The notes below the pieces were generated by a model that was not told the DNA's origin, did no database searches, and saw only the letters and a program-made list of their open reading frames with translations. Made by a program: the position numbers and the translations under genes. 64,000 nucleotides of DNA from an uncultured Pelagibacteraceae bacterium (GTDB taxonomy: Bacteria > Pseudomonadota > Alphaproteobacteria > Pelagibacterales > Pelagibacteraceae): assembly GCA_902620525.1 (NCBI GenBank), contig CACNIK010000004.1, forward strand, positions 58,354 through 122,353, written 5' to 3'. Shown here one piece after another: positions 45,108 to 54,171 of the stretch (positions within the stretch are counted from its first letter, which is position 1; every line of letters begins with the position of its first letter).

Positions 45108-45703
45108 TAACTTTTGCCCTATTCTCGGCGCTAGCAACTTTTTATTTTACTATGTTTATAACTCCTGGCCCAAATAATGCTATGTTAACTGCTTCTGGAT
45201 TAAAATTTGGTTTTTTTAGAACCTTACCTCACTTAATAGGAATTCCTCTTGGTCATATATTTCAAATAGGATTAACTTGTTTTGGTTTAGCAAATTTATT
45301 TTTAATTTATCCTCAGGTTCAATTTTATATGGAAATTTTGTGTTTTTTATATTTGCTTTACCTAGCTAAAACAATGATTGGTTCTTTCAATATGATTCAA
45401 AAAGAAACAGGAAGACCTCTAAAGTTTTATGAGGCTTCTATTTTTCAATTTGTAAATCCCAAAGCGTGGTCTATAGCTGTAACAGTAGCTTCAGGTTTTT
45501 TTCCTACTGAAGAAAATATTTTTATAGGTGTTGCATTTGTCACAATTACTGCTGCAGTAATATGCTTTCCATCAATATGCGTTTGGGCTTTATTTGGTAG
45601 TGGCTTAAGAAAATTTGTTACAAATTTGAAGATTAAAAAAACAATCGAATATTTACTTGCAATACTATTAGTTTTAACAGGCTTATTTATTTTACTTAAA
45701 TAA
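45104..45703 (+). CDS. LysE family amino-acid exporter
   Basis: 199 residues with about six membrane segments. FITPGPNNAMLTASGLKFG at the first loop is the family signature; FVNPKAWSIAV is the conserved middle block. Members export basic or neutral amino acids or homoserine lactones across the inner membrane. Substrate cannot be assigned. It overlaps gph by 4 bp. Confidence 0.88.
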   Translation: MITFALFSALATFYFTMFITPGPNNAMLTASGLKFGFFRTLPHLIGIPLGHIFQIGLTCFGLANLFLIYPQVQFYMEILCFLYLLYLAKTMIGSFNMIQKETGRPLKFYEASIFQFVNPKAWSIAVTVASGFFPTEENIFIGVAFVTITAAVICFPSICVWALFGSGLRKFVTNLKIKKTIEYLLAILLVLTGLFILLK

Positions 45704-45744
45704 TCTTTGATTTTTACACTCTGCTCTAATATACATTTTGGCAA

Positions 45745-46641
45745 ATGCACTTTACAAAAAAAACAGTAGCAGAAAAAAGATCTAATTTAATAAGTAAATT
45801 ACAATCTAAAAAATTACTGAGGTTTCCAGGCGCTTACAATCCTCTGTGTGCGAAATTAATTGCTGAAATTGGTTTCGACGGCGTCTATGTTTCTGGTGGA
45901 GTAATGTCAAATGACTTAGGACTACCTGACATAGGTCTAACCTCGTTAGATCAAGTGAGCTATAGAAGTAGTCAAATAGCAAGGGTTACAGATTTGCCCA
46001 CGATAGTGGATATCGATACAGGTTTTGGAAATTGTAAAAATACAATTGAAGTCTTTGAGGCTAAAGGTTTAGCTGGTTGTCATCTTGAAGATCAGGTTCC
46101 TGAAAAAAGGTGTGGCCACTTAGACAATAAAGAACTTATTTCTATTGAGGAAATGGTTAAGAAAATTGAAGAATGTGTCAAATCAAGAAAAGACAAAAAC
46201 TTTTTAATTATCGCCAGAACAGATGCTAATACGGTTGAAGGTCTAGATAAAACAATTAATAGAATTAAAGCATATGAAGGCGCAGGGGCTGATATGATAT
46301 TTCCAGAGGCTTTAAAAGATGAGCATGAATTTGAAAAAGTAAGAAAAAATTCAAAAGGCTATTTGCTAGCCAATATGACTGAGTTTGGTAAATCTAAATT
46401 ATTAGATAAAAAACAACTGGAAAATTTAGGATACAATTTAGTTATTTATCCAGTAACAACTCAAAGATTAGCTATGAAAAGTGCAGAAGAGGGTCTGAAA
46501 TCAATTTTTAAAGATGGCCACCAAAATAATATTATAGACAAAATGCAGACTAGAAAAAGGTTGTATGAGCTCGTAGAATATGAGAAATACAATACGCCAG
46601 ATAAGAAAATTACAGATTTTTCTACTGAGGGACATGAATAA
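45745..46641 (+). CDS. prpB: 2-methylisocitrate lyase
   Basis: 298 residues. FPGAYNPLCAKLIAEIGFDGVYVSGG, DIDTGFGN, HLEDQVPEKRCGHLDNK (catalytic KRCGH) and ARTDANTVEGLD are family blocks. It splits 2-methylisocitrate to pyruvate and succinate in propionate use. The gene overlaps prpC by one base. No prpD follows. Related phosphonate-type lyases share the fold, but the pairing with prpC makes this assignment firm. Confidence 0.92.
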   Translation: MHFTKKTVAEKRSNLISKLQSKKLLRFPGAYNPLCAKLIAEIGFDGVYVSGGVMSNDLGLPDIGLTSLDQVSYRSSQIARVTDLPTIVDIDTGFGNCKNTIEVFEAKGLAGCHLEDQVPEKRCGHLDNKELISIEEMVKKIEECVKSRKDKNFLIIARTDANTVEGLDKTINRIKAYEGAGADMIFPEALKDEHEFEKVRKNSKGYLLANMTEFGKSKLLDKKQLENLGYNLVIYPVTTQRLAMKSAEEGLKSIFKDGHQNNIIDKMQTRKRLYELVEYEKYNTPDKKITDFSTEGHE

Positions 46642-47765
46642 TGAGTGAGGAAATTAAAAAAGGTTTATTAGGAATAGTAGTTGATGAAACTACGATATCA
46701 CACGTTGTTCCAGAATTGAGTACTCTTACATACAGGGGTTACACGGTTCAAGAATTATGTGACAAATGTGATTTTGAGGAAGTGGCCTACTTAGTTTTAC
46801 ACGGAGAATTGCCAAACAAAAAACAATTAAAAAAATTTATAAAAGATGAAAGAGCAGAAAGAAAACTTTCAAAACAAATTTTAAATGATATTCAAAAAAT
46901 GCCAAAGACTGCGCATCCTATGGATGTTATTAGAACTTGTGTAAGTTTAATGGCCTTAGAGGACAAAGACACAAAAGATAACTCTCCTAAAGCTAACATG
47001 AGAAAAGCAATGAGAATTTTTGCTAAGACGCCTACAGCAGTTGCGGCCTATTTTAGATATCGAAAAGGTAAAAAAATTATCTCTCCAGATAAAAAATTGT
47101 CATTTTCACAAAACTTTTTCAAAATGATGTTTAATAAAGTTCCCGATAAAGAAATTGTTAGGGCTTTTGATATTTCTCTAATCCTTTATGCTGAACATAG
47201 TTTTAATGTTTCGACTTTTACTGCCAGAACAATAACTAGCAGCTTATCTGATTTACACGGTGCTATTACTGGAGCGATAGCTTCACTTAAAGGTCCATTA
47301 CATGGCGGAGCTAATGAAGCTGTAATGCACATGATGAAAGAAATAAAGAAACCAGAGAAAGCTAAAGCTTGGATTGAAAATGCTTTAGATAAAAAAAAGG
47401 TTATTATGGGATTTGGTCACAGAGTTTACAGAACTGGAGATTCTAGAGTGCCTACGATGAAACATTATATGTTCAAAGTTGCAAAACTTTTAAAAAAAGA
47501 AAAATATACTCAAATTTATGAAATTTTGGAAAAAGTCATGTTAGAGAAAAAGAATATACACCCTAATGTAGATTTTCCATGCGGACCTACTTACTATATG
47601 ATGGGAATAGATATAGATTTTTATACTCCAATATTTGTAATGTCTAGAATTACAGGTTGGTCAGCTCATATTATGGAACAGCATGCGTCTAACAAACTAA
47701 TTAGGCCTTTATCTAAATACAAAGGTCAGGAAGTTAGAGAAGTTATGCTTTTAAATCAAAGATAG
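46641..47765 (+). CDS. prpC: 2-methylcitrate synthase
   Basis: 374 residues, short citrate-synthase form. Active-site segments are HSFNVSTFTAR (His), GFGHRVYRTGDSR (His) and GIDIDFYTPIF (Asp). The start GLLGIVVDETTIS with YRGYTVQEL is typical of methylcitrate rather than hexameric citrate synthases. It condenses propionyl-CoA with oxaloacetate. It is convergent with nrdB, with 12 bp between the coding ends. Confidence 0.9.
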   Translation: MSEEIKKGLLGIVVDETTISHVVPELSTLTYRGYTVQELCDKCDFEEVAYLVLHGELPNKKQLKKFIKDERAERKLSKQILNDIQKMPKTAHPMDVIRTCVSLMALEDKDTKDNSPKANMRKAMRIFAKTPTAVAAYFRYRKGKKIISPDKKLSFSQNFFKMMFNKVPDKEIVRAFDISLILYAEHSFNVSTFTARTITSSLSDLHGAITGAIASLKGPLHGGANEAVMHMMKEIKKPEKAKAWIENALDKKKVIMGFGHRVYRTGDSRVPTMKHYMFKVAKLLKKEKYTQIYEILEKVMLEKKNIHPNVDFPCGPTYYMMGIDIDFYTPIFVMSRITGWSAHIMEQHASNKLIRPLSKYKGQEVREVMLLNQR

Positions 47766-47777
47766 TCTATTCTCAAT

Positions 47778-48797
47778 TTAAGAGAATGCTTCGACCCAAG
47801 TTCCTTTTGTTGAAGCTTTAGAATACTCTGTGGCTCTACCTTCAAAAAAGTTCATGTGCTCAACAGCATTGAGCATGGTGTCTAACCATGTTAATGGATT
47901 TTTCTTAACATCATAAATAGGTTCTAATCCTAATTGAACTAATCTTCTGTTTCCAATGAACCTAATATAATCTTTTACCTCTTGAGCAGTCAAACCTTTC
48001 ATCGGACCCATCTCAAAAGCTAAATCGATAAAAGCATCTTCATGCTCAACAATTGTTCTACAAGCCTCGTAAAGCTCTTTTTTTAATTTAGGTGTCCAGA
48101 TTTCTGGATTTTCTTTTATGAACTCCTTAAATATTCTAATCATTGAATTACAGTGCAGAGTTTCATCTCTTACAGACCAAGTTACTATTTGGCCCATGCC
48201 TTTAAGTTTATTATGTCTCGGAAAATTTAGGAGAATTGCAAAACTAGCAAATAATTGAAGCCCTTCTGTGAAAGCACTAAAAACTGCTACGGTTTTAGCA
48301 ATATCCTCTTTTGAATTGACATTAAAACCTTGCATGTAATCGTATTTGTCTTTCATTTCTTTGTACTTCATGAAAGCAGAGTATTCTGACTCAGGCATAC
48401 CAATAGTATCTAATAAATGAGAATAAGCAGCTACATGAACAGTTTCCATGGATGCAAAGGCAGTCATCATCATTAATACTTCTGTTGGTTTAAAAACAGT
48501 AGTGTAATGTCTTAAGTAGCAATTGTTTACTTCTACGTCTGCTTGAGTAAAAAATCTAAAAATTTGTGTGACTAGATTTTTTTCAGGTTGAGATAAATTT
48601 TTTTGCCAATCTCTTACATCATCACCAAGTGGAACTTCTTCTGGTAACCAATGAATTCTTTGTTGTGTTAACCAAGCGTCATAACACCAAGGATATCTAA
48701 AGGGTTTATAAACAGGATTTTCTACTAATAATCCCATTTTTTTTGGCTCTATAATTTTCTTACTGTTCTCTTTTTTTGCTACTGACATGATAAACAC
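47778..48797 (-). CDS. nrdB: Ribonucleotide reductase, class I small subunit
   Basis: 339 residues from a GTG track start; the ATG at 48786-48788 (MSVAKKEN) with GGAG about 8 bases upstream is preferred. Metal ligands are seen in TQADVEV, FASMETVHVAAYSHL (Glu, His and the radical Tyr four residues on), FTEGLQLF, and SVRDETLHCNSM (Glu, His). A tyrosyl-radical diiron or related metal site is therefore intact. It overlaps the nrdA end. Confidence 0.94.
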   Translation of the reverse strand: MFIMSVAKKENSKKIIEPKKMGLLVENPVYKPFRYPWCYDAWLTQQRIHWLPEEVPLGDDVRDWQKNLSQPEKNLVTQIFRFFTQADVEVNNCYLRHYTTVFKPTEVLMMMTAFASMETVHVAAYSHLLDTIGMPESEYSAFMKYKEMKDKYDYMQGFNVNSKEDIAKTVAVFSAFTEGLQLFASFAILLNFPRHNKLKGMGQIVTWSVRDETLHCNSMIRIFKEFIKENPEIWTPKLKKELYEACRTIVEHEDAFIDLAFEMGPMKGLTAQEVKDYIRFIGNRRLVQLGLEPIYDVKKNPLTWLDTMLNAVEHMNFFEGRATEYSKASTKGTWVEAFS

Positions 48798-50728
48798 TCC
48801 TCATATTTGTTTTCTTCATTATTTGATTCTTTGTTAGCTTTATAAACGTTTTTTGTCACATCTGTTGAAGATCCAGTGTTAACGTTTTCAGCTCTTTGTA
48901 TTGATTTTGATCTGCAATAATACAGACTTTTCAATCCTTTTTTCCATGCTTGAAAATGTATTTGATGTAAGTCTCTCTTATGAATATCTGCTGGAACAAA
49001 TACATTTATTGATTGAGCTTGAGATATGTTTGGTGTTCTATCTGCTCCTAATTCTACAATCCATCTTTGATCGATTTCAAAAGCTGTTTTAAAAGTATCT
49101 TTCTCAATATCTGTTAAGAAATCTAGATGCGAAACAGATCCTTGATTAGTCGTAATTGAGGACCAAGTTTCATCGTCATTTTTTCCGTGTTTTTCTAAAA
49201 TCTTAGCTAAATATTTATTTCTTACGTTAAATGAACCAGATAAAGTTTTATGAGTGTAGCTGTTCGCAGCAATAGGCTCAATTCCAGGAGAAGCTCCTCC
49301 ACAAATAACTGAAATTGAAGCAGTTGGAGCTATAGCCGTTTTATTGGAAAATCTCTCTTTGATTCCATACTCTTCAGCATCAGGACAAGAACCTCTCTCT
49401 TCAGCTAATTTTACTGAAGCCTGATCAGCTTTTTCTTGTATATGTTTGAAAATTTTTTGGTTCCATACTTTGCTCATCACTGATCCAAAAGGAATATTTT
49501 TTTGTTGAAAAAATGAATGTAAGCCCATAACTCCTAAGCCTACACTTCTTTCTCTTGCAGCAGAATATTTTGCATTGCTAAAACTGTCCGGTGCTCTATT
49601 TATAAAATCAGACATTACGTTATCTAAGAATCTCATTACATCTTCAATAAACATTGTGTCATCTTTCCATTCATCATATGTTTCGATATTTAAAGAGGAT
49701 AGGCAACAAACAGCTGTTCTTTCTTTTCCAGTATTATCTATTCCAGTAGGTAATGTGATTTCGCTACACAAATTAGATGTTTTTACTTTTAATCCAGCAA
49801 GTTTGTGGTGTTGAGGAATTTGCCTATTAACTGTATCGATGAAAACTATATAAGGCTCACCTGTTTCAACTCTAGCAGTTAATAATCTGATCCATAAGTT
49901 TCTTGCTGGCATGGTCGATTGCACACTTCCGTCTTTTGGACTTCTAAGTGCCCATTGACCGTCTGTTTCAACCGCTCTCATAAAATCGTCTGAAACTAAA
50001 ACGCCGTGATGTAAGTTCAAAGATCTTCTATTCACATCGCCACCAGTTGGTCTTCTCATTTCAATAAACTCTTCTATCTCTGGATGATCTATTGGAAGAT
50101 AGCATGCAGCAGAACCTCTTCTTAAAGATCCTTGACTAATAGCAAGTGTAAGTGAGTCCATGACTTTAATAAAAGGAATGATTCCAGAAGTTTTACCTAC
50201 TTTACCAATTTTTTCTCCTATAGATCTTAAGTTTCCCCAGTAGCTTCCAATACCGCCTCCTCTTGCGGCTAGCCAAACATTTTCACTCCAAAGACCAAGT
50301 ATTCCTTCTAGGCTATCTCCTGCCTCATTCAAAAAACATGAAATCGGTAGGCCTCTTTCAGTTCCACCGTTTGATAATACTGGTGTTGCTGGCATGAACC
50401 ATAAGTTGCTTATATAGTTGTATAATCTTTGAGCGTGTAAGTTATCATCAGCGTACACACTTGCTACTCTTGCAAATAGATCTTGAAATGACTCGTTTTG
50501 ACCTAAATACCTATCTGTTAATGTTGCTCTACCAAAATCTGTTAGATTAGAATCTCTAGATCTATCAATTTTAATTGTAATACCTTTATCATTTTGAAAT
50601 AATTCAGTATCACCTGATAAAGAGAATAAATCTGGTTTTTTGGGACCATTGATAGCCAGATCATTTTGGTTCAACTGGCTCATATTGCCCATAGCTTTTT
50701 TTATTGCCAAAGATACGTTTTTACTCAT
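48779..50728 (-). CDS. nrdA: Ribonucleotide reductase, class I large subunit, no ATP-cone
   Basis: 649 residues, shorter than E. coli NrdA (761). The region before the first catalytic block is only about 90 residues and contains no ATP-cone motif, so the overall activity site appears to be missing. Active-site parts are intact: PISCFLNEAGDSLEG, NLCSEITLP, TAPTAS-like IAPTASISVICGG, and the C-terminal redox pair CLSC. It reduces ribonucleoside diphosphates to deoxy forms. Two NrdR-like boxes lie upstream. Confidence 0.93.
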   Translation of the reverse strand: MSKNVSLAIKKAMGNMSQLNQNDLAINGPKKPDLFSLSGDTELFQNDKGITIKIDRSRDSNLTDFGRATLTDRYLGQNESFQDLFARVASVYADDNLHAQRLYNYISNLWFMPATPVLSNGGTERGLPISCFLNEAGDSLEGILGLWSENVWLAARGGGIGSYWGNLRSIGEKIGKVGKTSGIIPFIKVMDSLTLAISQGSLRRGSAACYLPIDHPEIEEFIEMRRPTGGDVNRRSLNLHHGVLVSDDFMRAVETDGQWALRSPKDGSVQSTMPARNLWIRLLTARVETGEPYIVFIDTVNRQIPQHHKLAGLKVKTSNLCSEITLPTGIDNTGKERTAVCCLSSLNIETYDEWKDDTMFIEDVMRFLDNVMSDFINRAPDSFSNAKYSAARERSVGLGVMGLHSFFQQKNIPFGSVMSKVWNQKIFKHIQEKADQASVKLAEERGSCPDAEEYGIKERFSNKTAIAPTASISVICGGASPGIEPIAANSYTHKTLSGSFNVRNKYLAKILEKHGKNDDETWSSITTNQGSVSHLDFLTDIEKDTFKTAFEIDQRWIVELGADRTPNISQAQSINVFVPADIHKRDLHQIHFQAWKKGLKSLYYCRSKSIQRAENVNTGSSTDVTKNVYKANKESNNEENKYEECLSCQ

Positions 50729-50763
50729 AATTTTACTTGTTTTACTGGTTAATTGTTAATAAA

Positions 50764-50779
50764 CAACTATATGTTGTGT
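50764..50779 (-). promoter_or_regulatory. nrdA: NrdR-like box 1
   Basis: CAACTATATGTTGTGT fits the NrdR consensus acaCwAtATaTwGtgt at 13 of 16 positions and contains the inverted repeat ACAAC-N5-GTTGT. It lies 36 bp upstream of the nrdA start, in the expected promoter zone. NrdR represses nrd operons in response to ATP and dATP. Confidence 0.6.
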
Positions 50780-50794
50780 TACATTTATGTTAAT

Positions 50795-50810
50795 ATACTA
50801 TATACCACCA
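50795..50810 (-). promoter_or_regulatory. nrdA: NrdR-like box 2 (weak)
   Basis: ATACTATATACCACCA has a strong left half and poor right half (9 of 16). Its CTATATA core is exactly 31 bp from the core of box 1, the three-turn spacing usual for tandem NrdR boxes. Confidence 0.45.
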
Positions 50811-50915
50811 AAATCAATAGAACATTATAAGAACATCTGATTATTTTTGCAAGTGGAAAATTTTGTTAATAAACATTTAATAACAAATGCCTTTATTCTC
50901 TAGTATTTATAGCTC

Positions 50916-52358
50916 ATGAAAATTAATCCTAATGGTTTTAGAGAATACGATGCTCGTTGGATCTTTGAAAAAGACATCGATATAGAGGGAATCACCAATT
51001 TAGGAAAAGGTCTAGGAACTCAAATAATAGGACATACAAAAAAAAATAATCCAAAAGTAATAGTTGGTCACGATTATAGGTCATACAGTGAAAAAATTAA
51101 AAAAGCTTTAAGTGAAGGTTTAGTATCGACAGGCTGCAATGTTGAAGATATTGGTTTGTCTCTTTCCCCAATGGTTTACTTCGCTCAATTTAATTTAAAG
51201 TCTGATGCAATAGCAATGGTAACAGCTAGTCATAACGAAAATGGTTGGACTGGGGTAAAAATGGGAATCAAAAAAGGATTAACACATGCTCCAGAGGAAA
51301 TGTCTGAGTTAAAAAACATTACTCTTGAAAATAAATTCAAATCAGGCAAAGGTAGTTTAAAAAAAATTAACAACTTTAAAAACATATACACACACGATTT
51401 AATCAAAAATAATAAAATTAACAAAAAAATTAAAGCTGTAGTTGCTTGTGGAAATGGAACAGCTGGAATTTTTGCACCAGATATTTTAAGGGGAATAGGT
51501 TGCGATGTAGTAGAATTAGATTGTAAACTAGACTGGTCATTTCCAAAATACAATCCTAATCCAGAAGACTTAGAAATGCTTCATGCTATTTCAAAATCTG
51601 TTAAAGCTAATAAAGCTGATATAGGTTTCGGTTTTGATGGTGATGGAGATAGATGCGGAGTAATTGACGAAAAGGGTAATGAAATTTTTTCTGATAAAAT
51701 AGGTTTATTGATAGCTAGAAACTTGGCGCCGAAGTATAAAAATTCCAAATTCATTGTAGATGTTAAATCAACCGGTCTTTACTCAAAAGATAAAGTTTTA
51801 ACAGAAAATAAATGCAAAACTATTTATTGGAAAACAGGACACTCACATATCAAAAGAAAAGTGAATACAGAAAAAGCGTTGGCAGGTTTTGAGAAAAGTG
51901 GGCATTTCTTTTTTAATCAACCTTTAGGATATGGTTATGATGATGGTATTAATTCTGCAATACAGGTTTGTCATTTATTAAATAATCAAAATAAAAAAAT
52001 TAGTGAATTGATAATAGAATTGCCAATTACATATCAAACCCCAACTATGGCCCCCTTCTGTAAAGATGAAGAAAAATACGGAGTTGTTAATGATATGGTA
52101 AAGGAGGTTCAAAAAATTCAAAGAGAAAATAATAAAATTGATAATCAGAAAATCGTAGAAATTTTAACTGTAAATGGTGTAAGATTTTCTTTAGAAGATG
52201 GATCTTGGGGTTTAATTAGAGCTTCATCTAATAAACCTTCACTAGTTGTGGTAACAGAAAGCCCAACATCTGACGATCGTAAAAGAAAGATTTTTGAATT
52301 TATTGATAGTTTACTACAAAAAACTGGTAAAATTGGAGAGTACGATCAAAAAATTTAA
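50916..52358 (+). CDS. Phosphomannomutase/phosphoglucomutase
   Basis: 480 residues, alpha-D-phosphohexomutase family. FREYDARWIF start, phosphoserine loop VTASHNENGW, metal loop GFDGDGDRCG, sugar-binding FEKSGH and phosphate-binding RASSNKPSL. It interconverts hexose 1- and 6-phosphates. It could pass glucose-1-phosphate made by the GH13_18 phosphorylase into glycolysis as well as serve envelope sugars. The upstream 187-bp region is shared with nrdA and holds the NrdR-like boxes, with no other gene seen. Confidence 0.9.
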   Translation: MKINPNGFREYDARWIFEKDIDIEGITNLGKGLGTQIIGHTKKNNPKVIVGHDYRSYSEKIKKALSEGLVSTGCNVEDIGLSLSPMVYFAQFNLKSDAIAMVTASHNENGWTGVKMGIKKGLTHAPEEMSELKNITLENKFKSGKGSLKKINNFKNIYTHDLIKNNKINKKIKAVVACGNGTAGIFAPDILRGIGCDVVELDCKLDWSFPKYNPNPEDLEMLHAISKSVKANKADIGFGFDGDGDRCGVIDEKGNEIFSDKIGLLIARNLAPKYKNSKFIVDVKSTGLYSKDKVLTENKCKTIYWKTGHSHIKRKVNTEKALAGFEKSGHFFFNQPLGYGYDDGINSAIQVCHLLNNQNKKISELIIELPITYQTPTMAPFCKDEEKYGVVNDMVKEVQKIQRENNKIDNQKIVEILTVNGVRFSLEDGSWGLIRASSNKPSLVVVTESPTSDDRKRKIFEFIDSLLQKTGKIGEYDQKI

Positions 52359-53185
52359 AGTGAAAAATATTCATAAAGAAATCTAGTTCCTATAACTACT
52401 AAAAATAAACCAAAATATTTAGTCATTTTGTTTTTATTAATTCTATGACTAGCTTTAGCCCCTAACCTAGCCATAAAAGCTGTAATTGGAAAAAATATAA
52501 GAAATGCTGGTATATTTAAAAATCCAATACTAAGAGGTAACTGAGCATTAAGATATGTACCAGATATTAAGAATCCTACTGCGCCAAATAAAGCGATAAT
52601 AAAACCAATGGCTGCAGCACTTCCTATCGCTTTATTTATAGGGTAACCAAAGAACTTTAAAATTGGCACATTCATTACTGCACCACCTATACCCATAGGT
52701 GCAGATATGAAACCACTTACAATTCCTGCTATTATCCTGGATGGCAAACTTATTTTTACATCCAAATTTTCTTCTTTTTCTTTTAAGAATAGTAAATAAA
52801 AAGCTAAAAGATAAACAACAATTGTGAAAAATAAAATTAGAGGTTTAGTTTTTAAACTTGCTGCTAAAATTGTTCCTAAAATTACCCCTGTTGCTACAAA
52901 TATTCCATAGCCTTTGACAATGTTAAAATCTACAGCTTTATGTTGATGATGTGTCATTACAGAAACAATAGAAGTTGGAATTATAATTCCAAACGAGGTA
53001 CCAACCGCTAAATGCATTAAATAACTAGGTTCTATTCCTGAAGTGCTAAAAATATAAAACAAAATTGGAACCGTAATTAAACCGCCACCAATACCAAATA
53101 AACCTGCGGCAAATCCAGCGGGAATTGCTGTGAAGATCATTATAAAAATTAAATAAATAATTTCTGATTGTGAAAGAATATCCAA
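52355..53185 (-). CDS. TauE/SafE family membrane transporter
   Basis: 276 residues with about eight hydrophobic segments. GFAAGLFGIGGGLITVPIL and the repeat GFISAPMGIGGAVMNVPIL are the two conserved GIGGG half-motifs. Members move sulfite, sulfonates or other organic anions. It follows dusA by 2 bp and overlaps the convergent phosphohexomutase by 4 bp. Confidence 0.9.
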   Translation of the reverse strand: MDILSQSEIIYLIFIMIFTAIPAGFAAGLFGIGGGLITVPILFYIFSTSGIEPSYLMHLAVGTSFGIIIPTSIVSVMTHHQHKAVDFNIVKGYGIFVATGVILGTILAASLKTKPLILFFTIVVYLLAFYLLFLKEKEENLDVKISLPSRIIAGIVSGFISAPMGIGGAVMNVPILKFFGYPINKAIGSAAAIGFIIALFGAVGFLISGTYLNAQLPLSIGFLNIPAFLIFFPITAFMARLGAKASHRINKNKMTKYFGLFLVVIGTRFLYEYFSL

Positions 53186-53187
53186 AA

Positions 53188-54171
53188 TTATCTTTCTAAA
53201 GATACAGGATTTGTTTTTTTAACCTGATCCATTATATGATTGACCTTTTGTAGGTCTGCATCTCTAATACACATATTTTTTGAAAGATATTGTTTCCAAG
53301 TTTTCGATCCATTTTGTCCATGAAATAATCCAACGGTATGTCTCATGATATGATTTAGTTGTACGCCTTTAGATGTTTGTTCTTGAATGTAAGGAATTAA
53401 TTTTTCCATAACATCACTTCTTGAAGGAATATTTTTGTTATTGAATATATCTTTTTCAATATCGGCTAAAAAATAAGGAGAATGATAAACGGCTCTACCA
53501 ATCATTGCACCGTCAACTTTCATTAAATGATTTTTAATATCTTCAATTGACTTTATTCCCCCATTAATAATAATTTCATCATTTTTAAAATATTCTTTTA
53601 GTTTATAGACAAAGTCATATTTTAAAGGAGGTATATTTAAATTTTCCTTTGGACTTAATTTTTTTAATAATGCTTTTCTTGCATGAATAATAAATTTTTT
53701 TGATCCAGCGTCTTTAGTTGTTTGAATAAAAGATTTTAAAAATTCAAAGTCTTCGACCTCGTTGTAACCAATTCTTGTTTTAATTGTTATTGGTAGCTTG
53801 GTTGATTTTGCCATAGCTTCAATACACTTTGCAACTAAGTCTGGTTCTTGCATTAAACACGCACCAAATTTATTTTTTTGAACTTTTTTACTTGGGCATC
53901 CTAAATTTAAGTTAATTTCATTGTATCCGTAATCTTCTGAAATTTTACATGCTTCGCTTAGTTCGTCAGGATTTGATCCTCCTATTTGGAGGGTTACTGG
54001 ATTTGATATCTTGTTAAAAGACAACAATTTTTTTCTATCTCCTCTTATTATTGCATTAGCAACAATCATTTCTGTATATAAATGAACATTTTTACTAATA
54101 AGGCTTAAAAAATAAATTTCATGCTTATCAGTACAGTCCATCATTGGAGCAACTGAAATTGTTTTTTTCAT
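53188..54171 (-). CDS. dusA: tRNA-dihydrouridine synthase A
   Basis: 327 residues. VAPMMDCTDKHEIYFLSLIS at the start, INLNLGCPSKKVQKNKFGACLM with the catalytic Cys, ITIKTRIGYN, FIIHARKA and GAMIGRAVYHSPYFL fit DusA, which reduces U20/U20a in tRNA with FMN. It abuts rpoZ by one base. Confidence 0.94.
   Translation of the reverse strand: MKKTISVAPMMDCTDKHEIYFLSLISKNVHLYTEMIVANAIIRGDRKKLLSFNKISNPVTLQIGGSNPDELSEACKISEDYGYNEINLNLGCPSKKVQKNKFGACLMQEPDLVAKCIEAMAKSTKLPITIKTRIGYNEVEDFEFLKSFIQTTKDAGSKKFIIHARKALLKKLSPKENLNIPPLKYDFVYKLKEYFKNDEIIINGGIKSIEDIKNHLMKVDGAMIGRAVYHSPYFLADIEKDIFNNKNIPSRSDVMEKLIPYIQEQTSKGVQLNHIMRHTVGLFHGQNGSKTWKQYLSKNMCIRDADLQKVNHIMDQVKKTNPVSLER

Noticed and set aside
47769-47787. 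Hairpin ATTCTC-N7-GAGAAT between prpC and nrdB
   Set aside because: Six AT-rich pairs, a 7-base loop, no T-run on either strand and overlap with the nrdB end; too weak to call a terminator.
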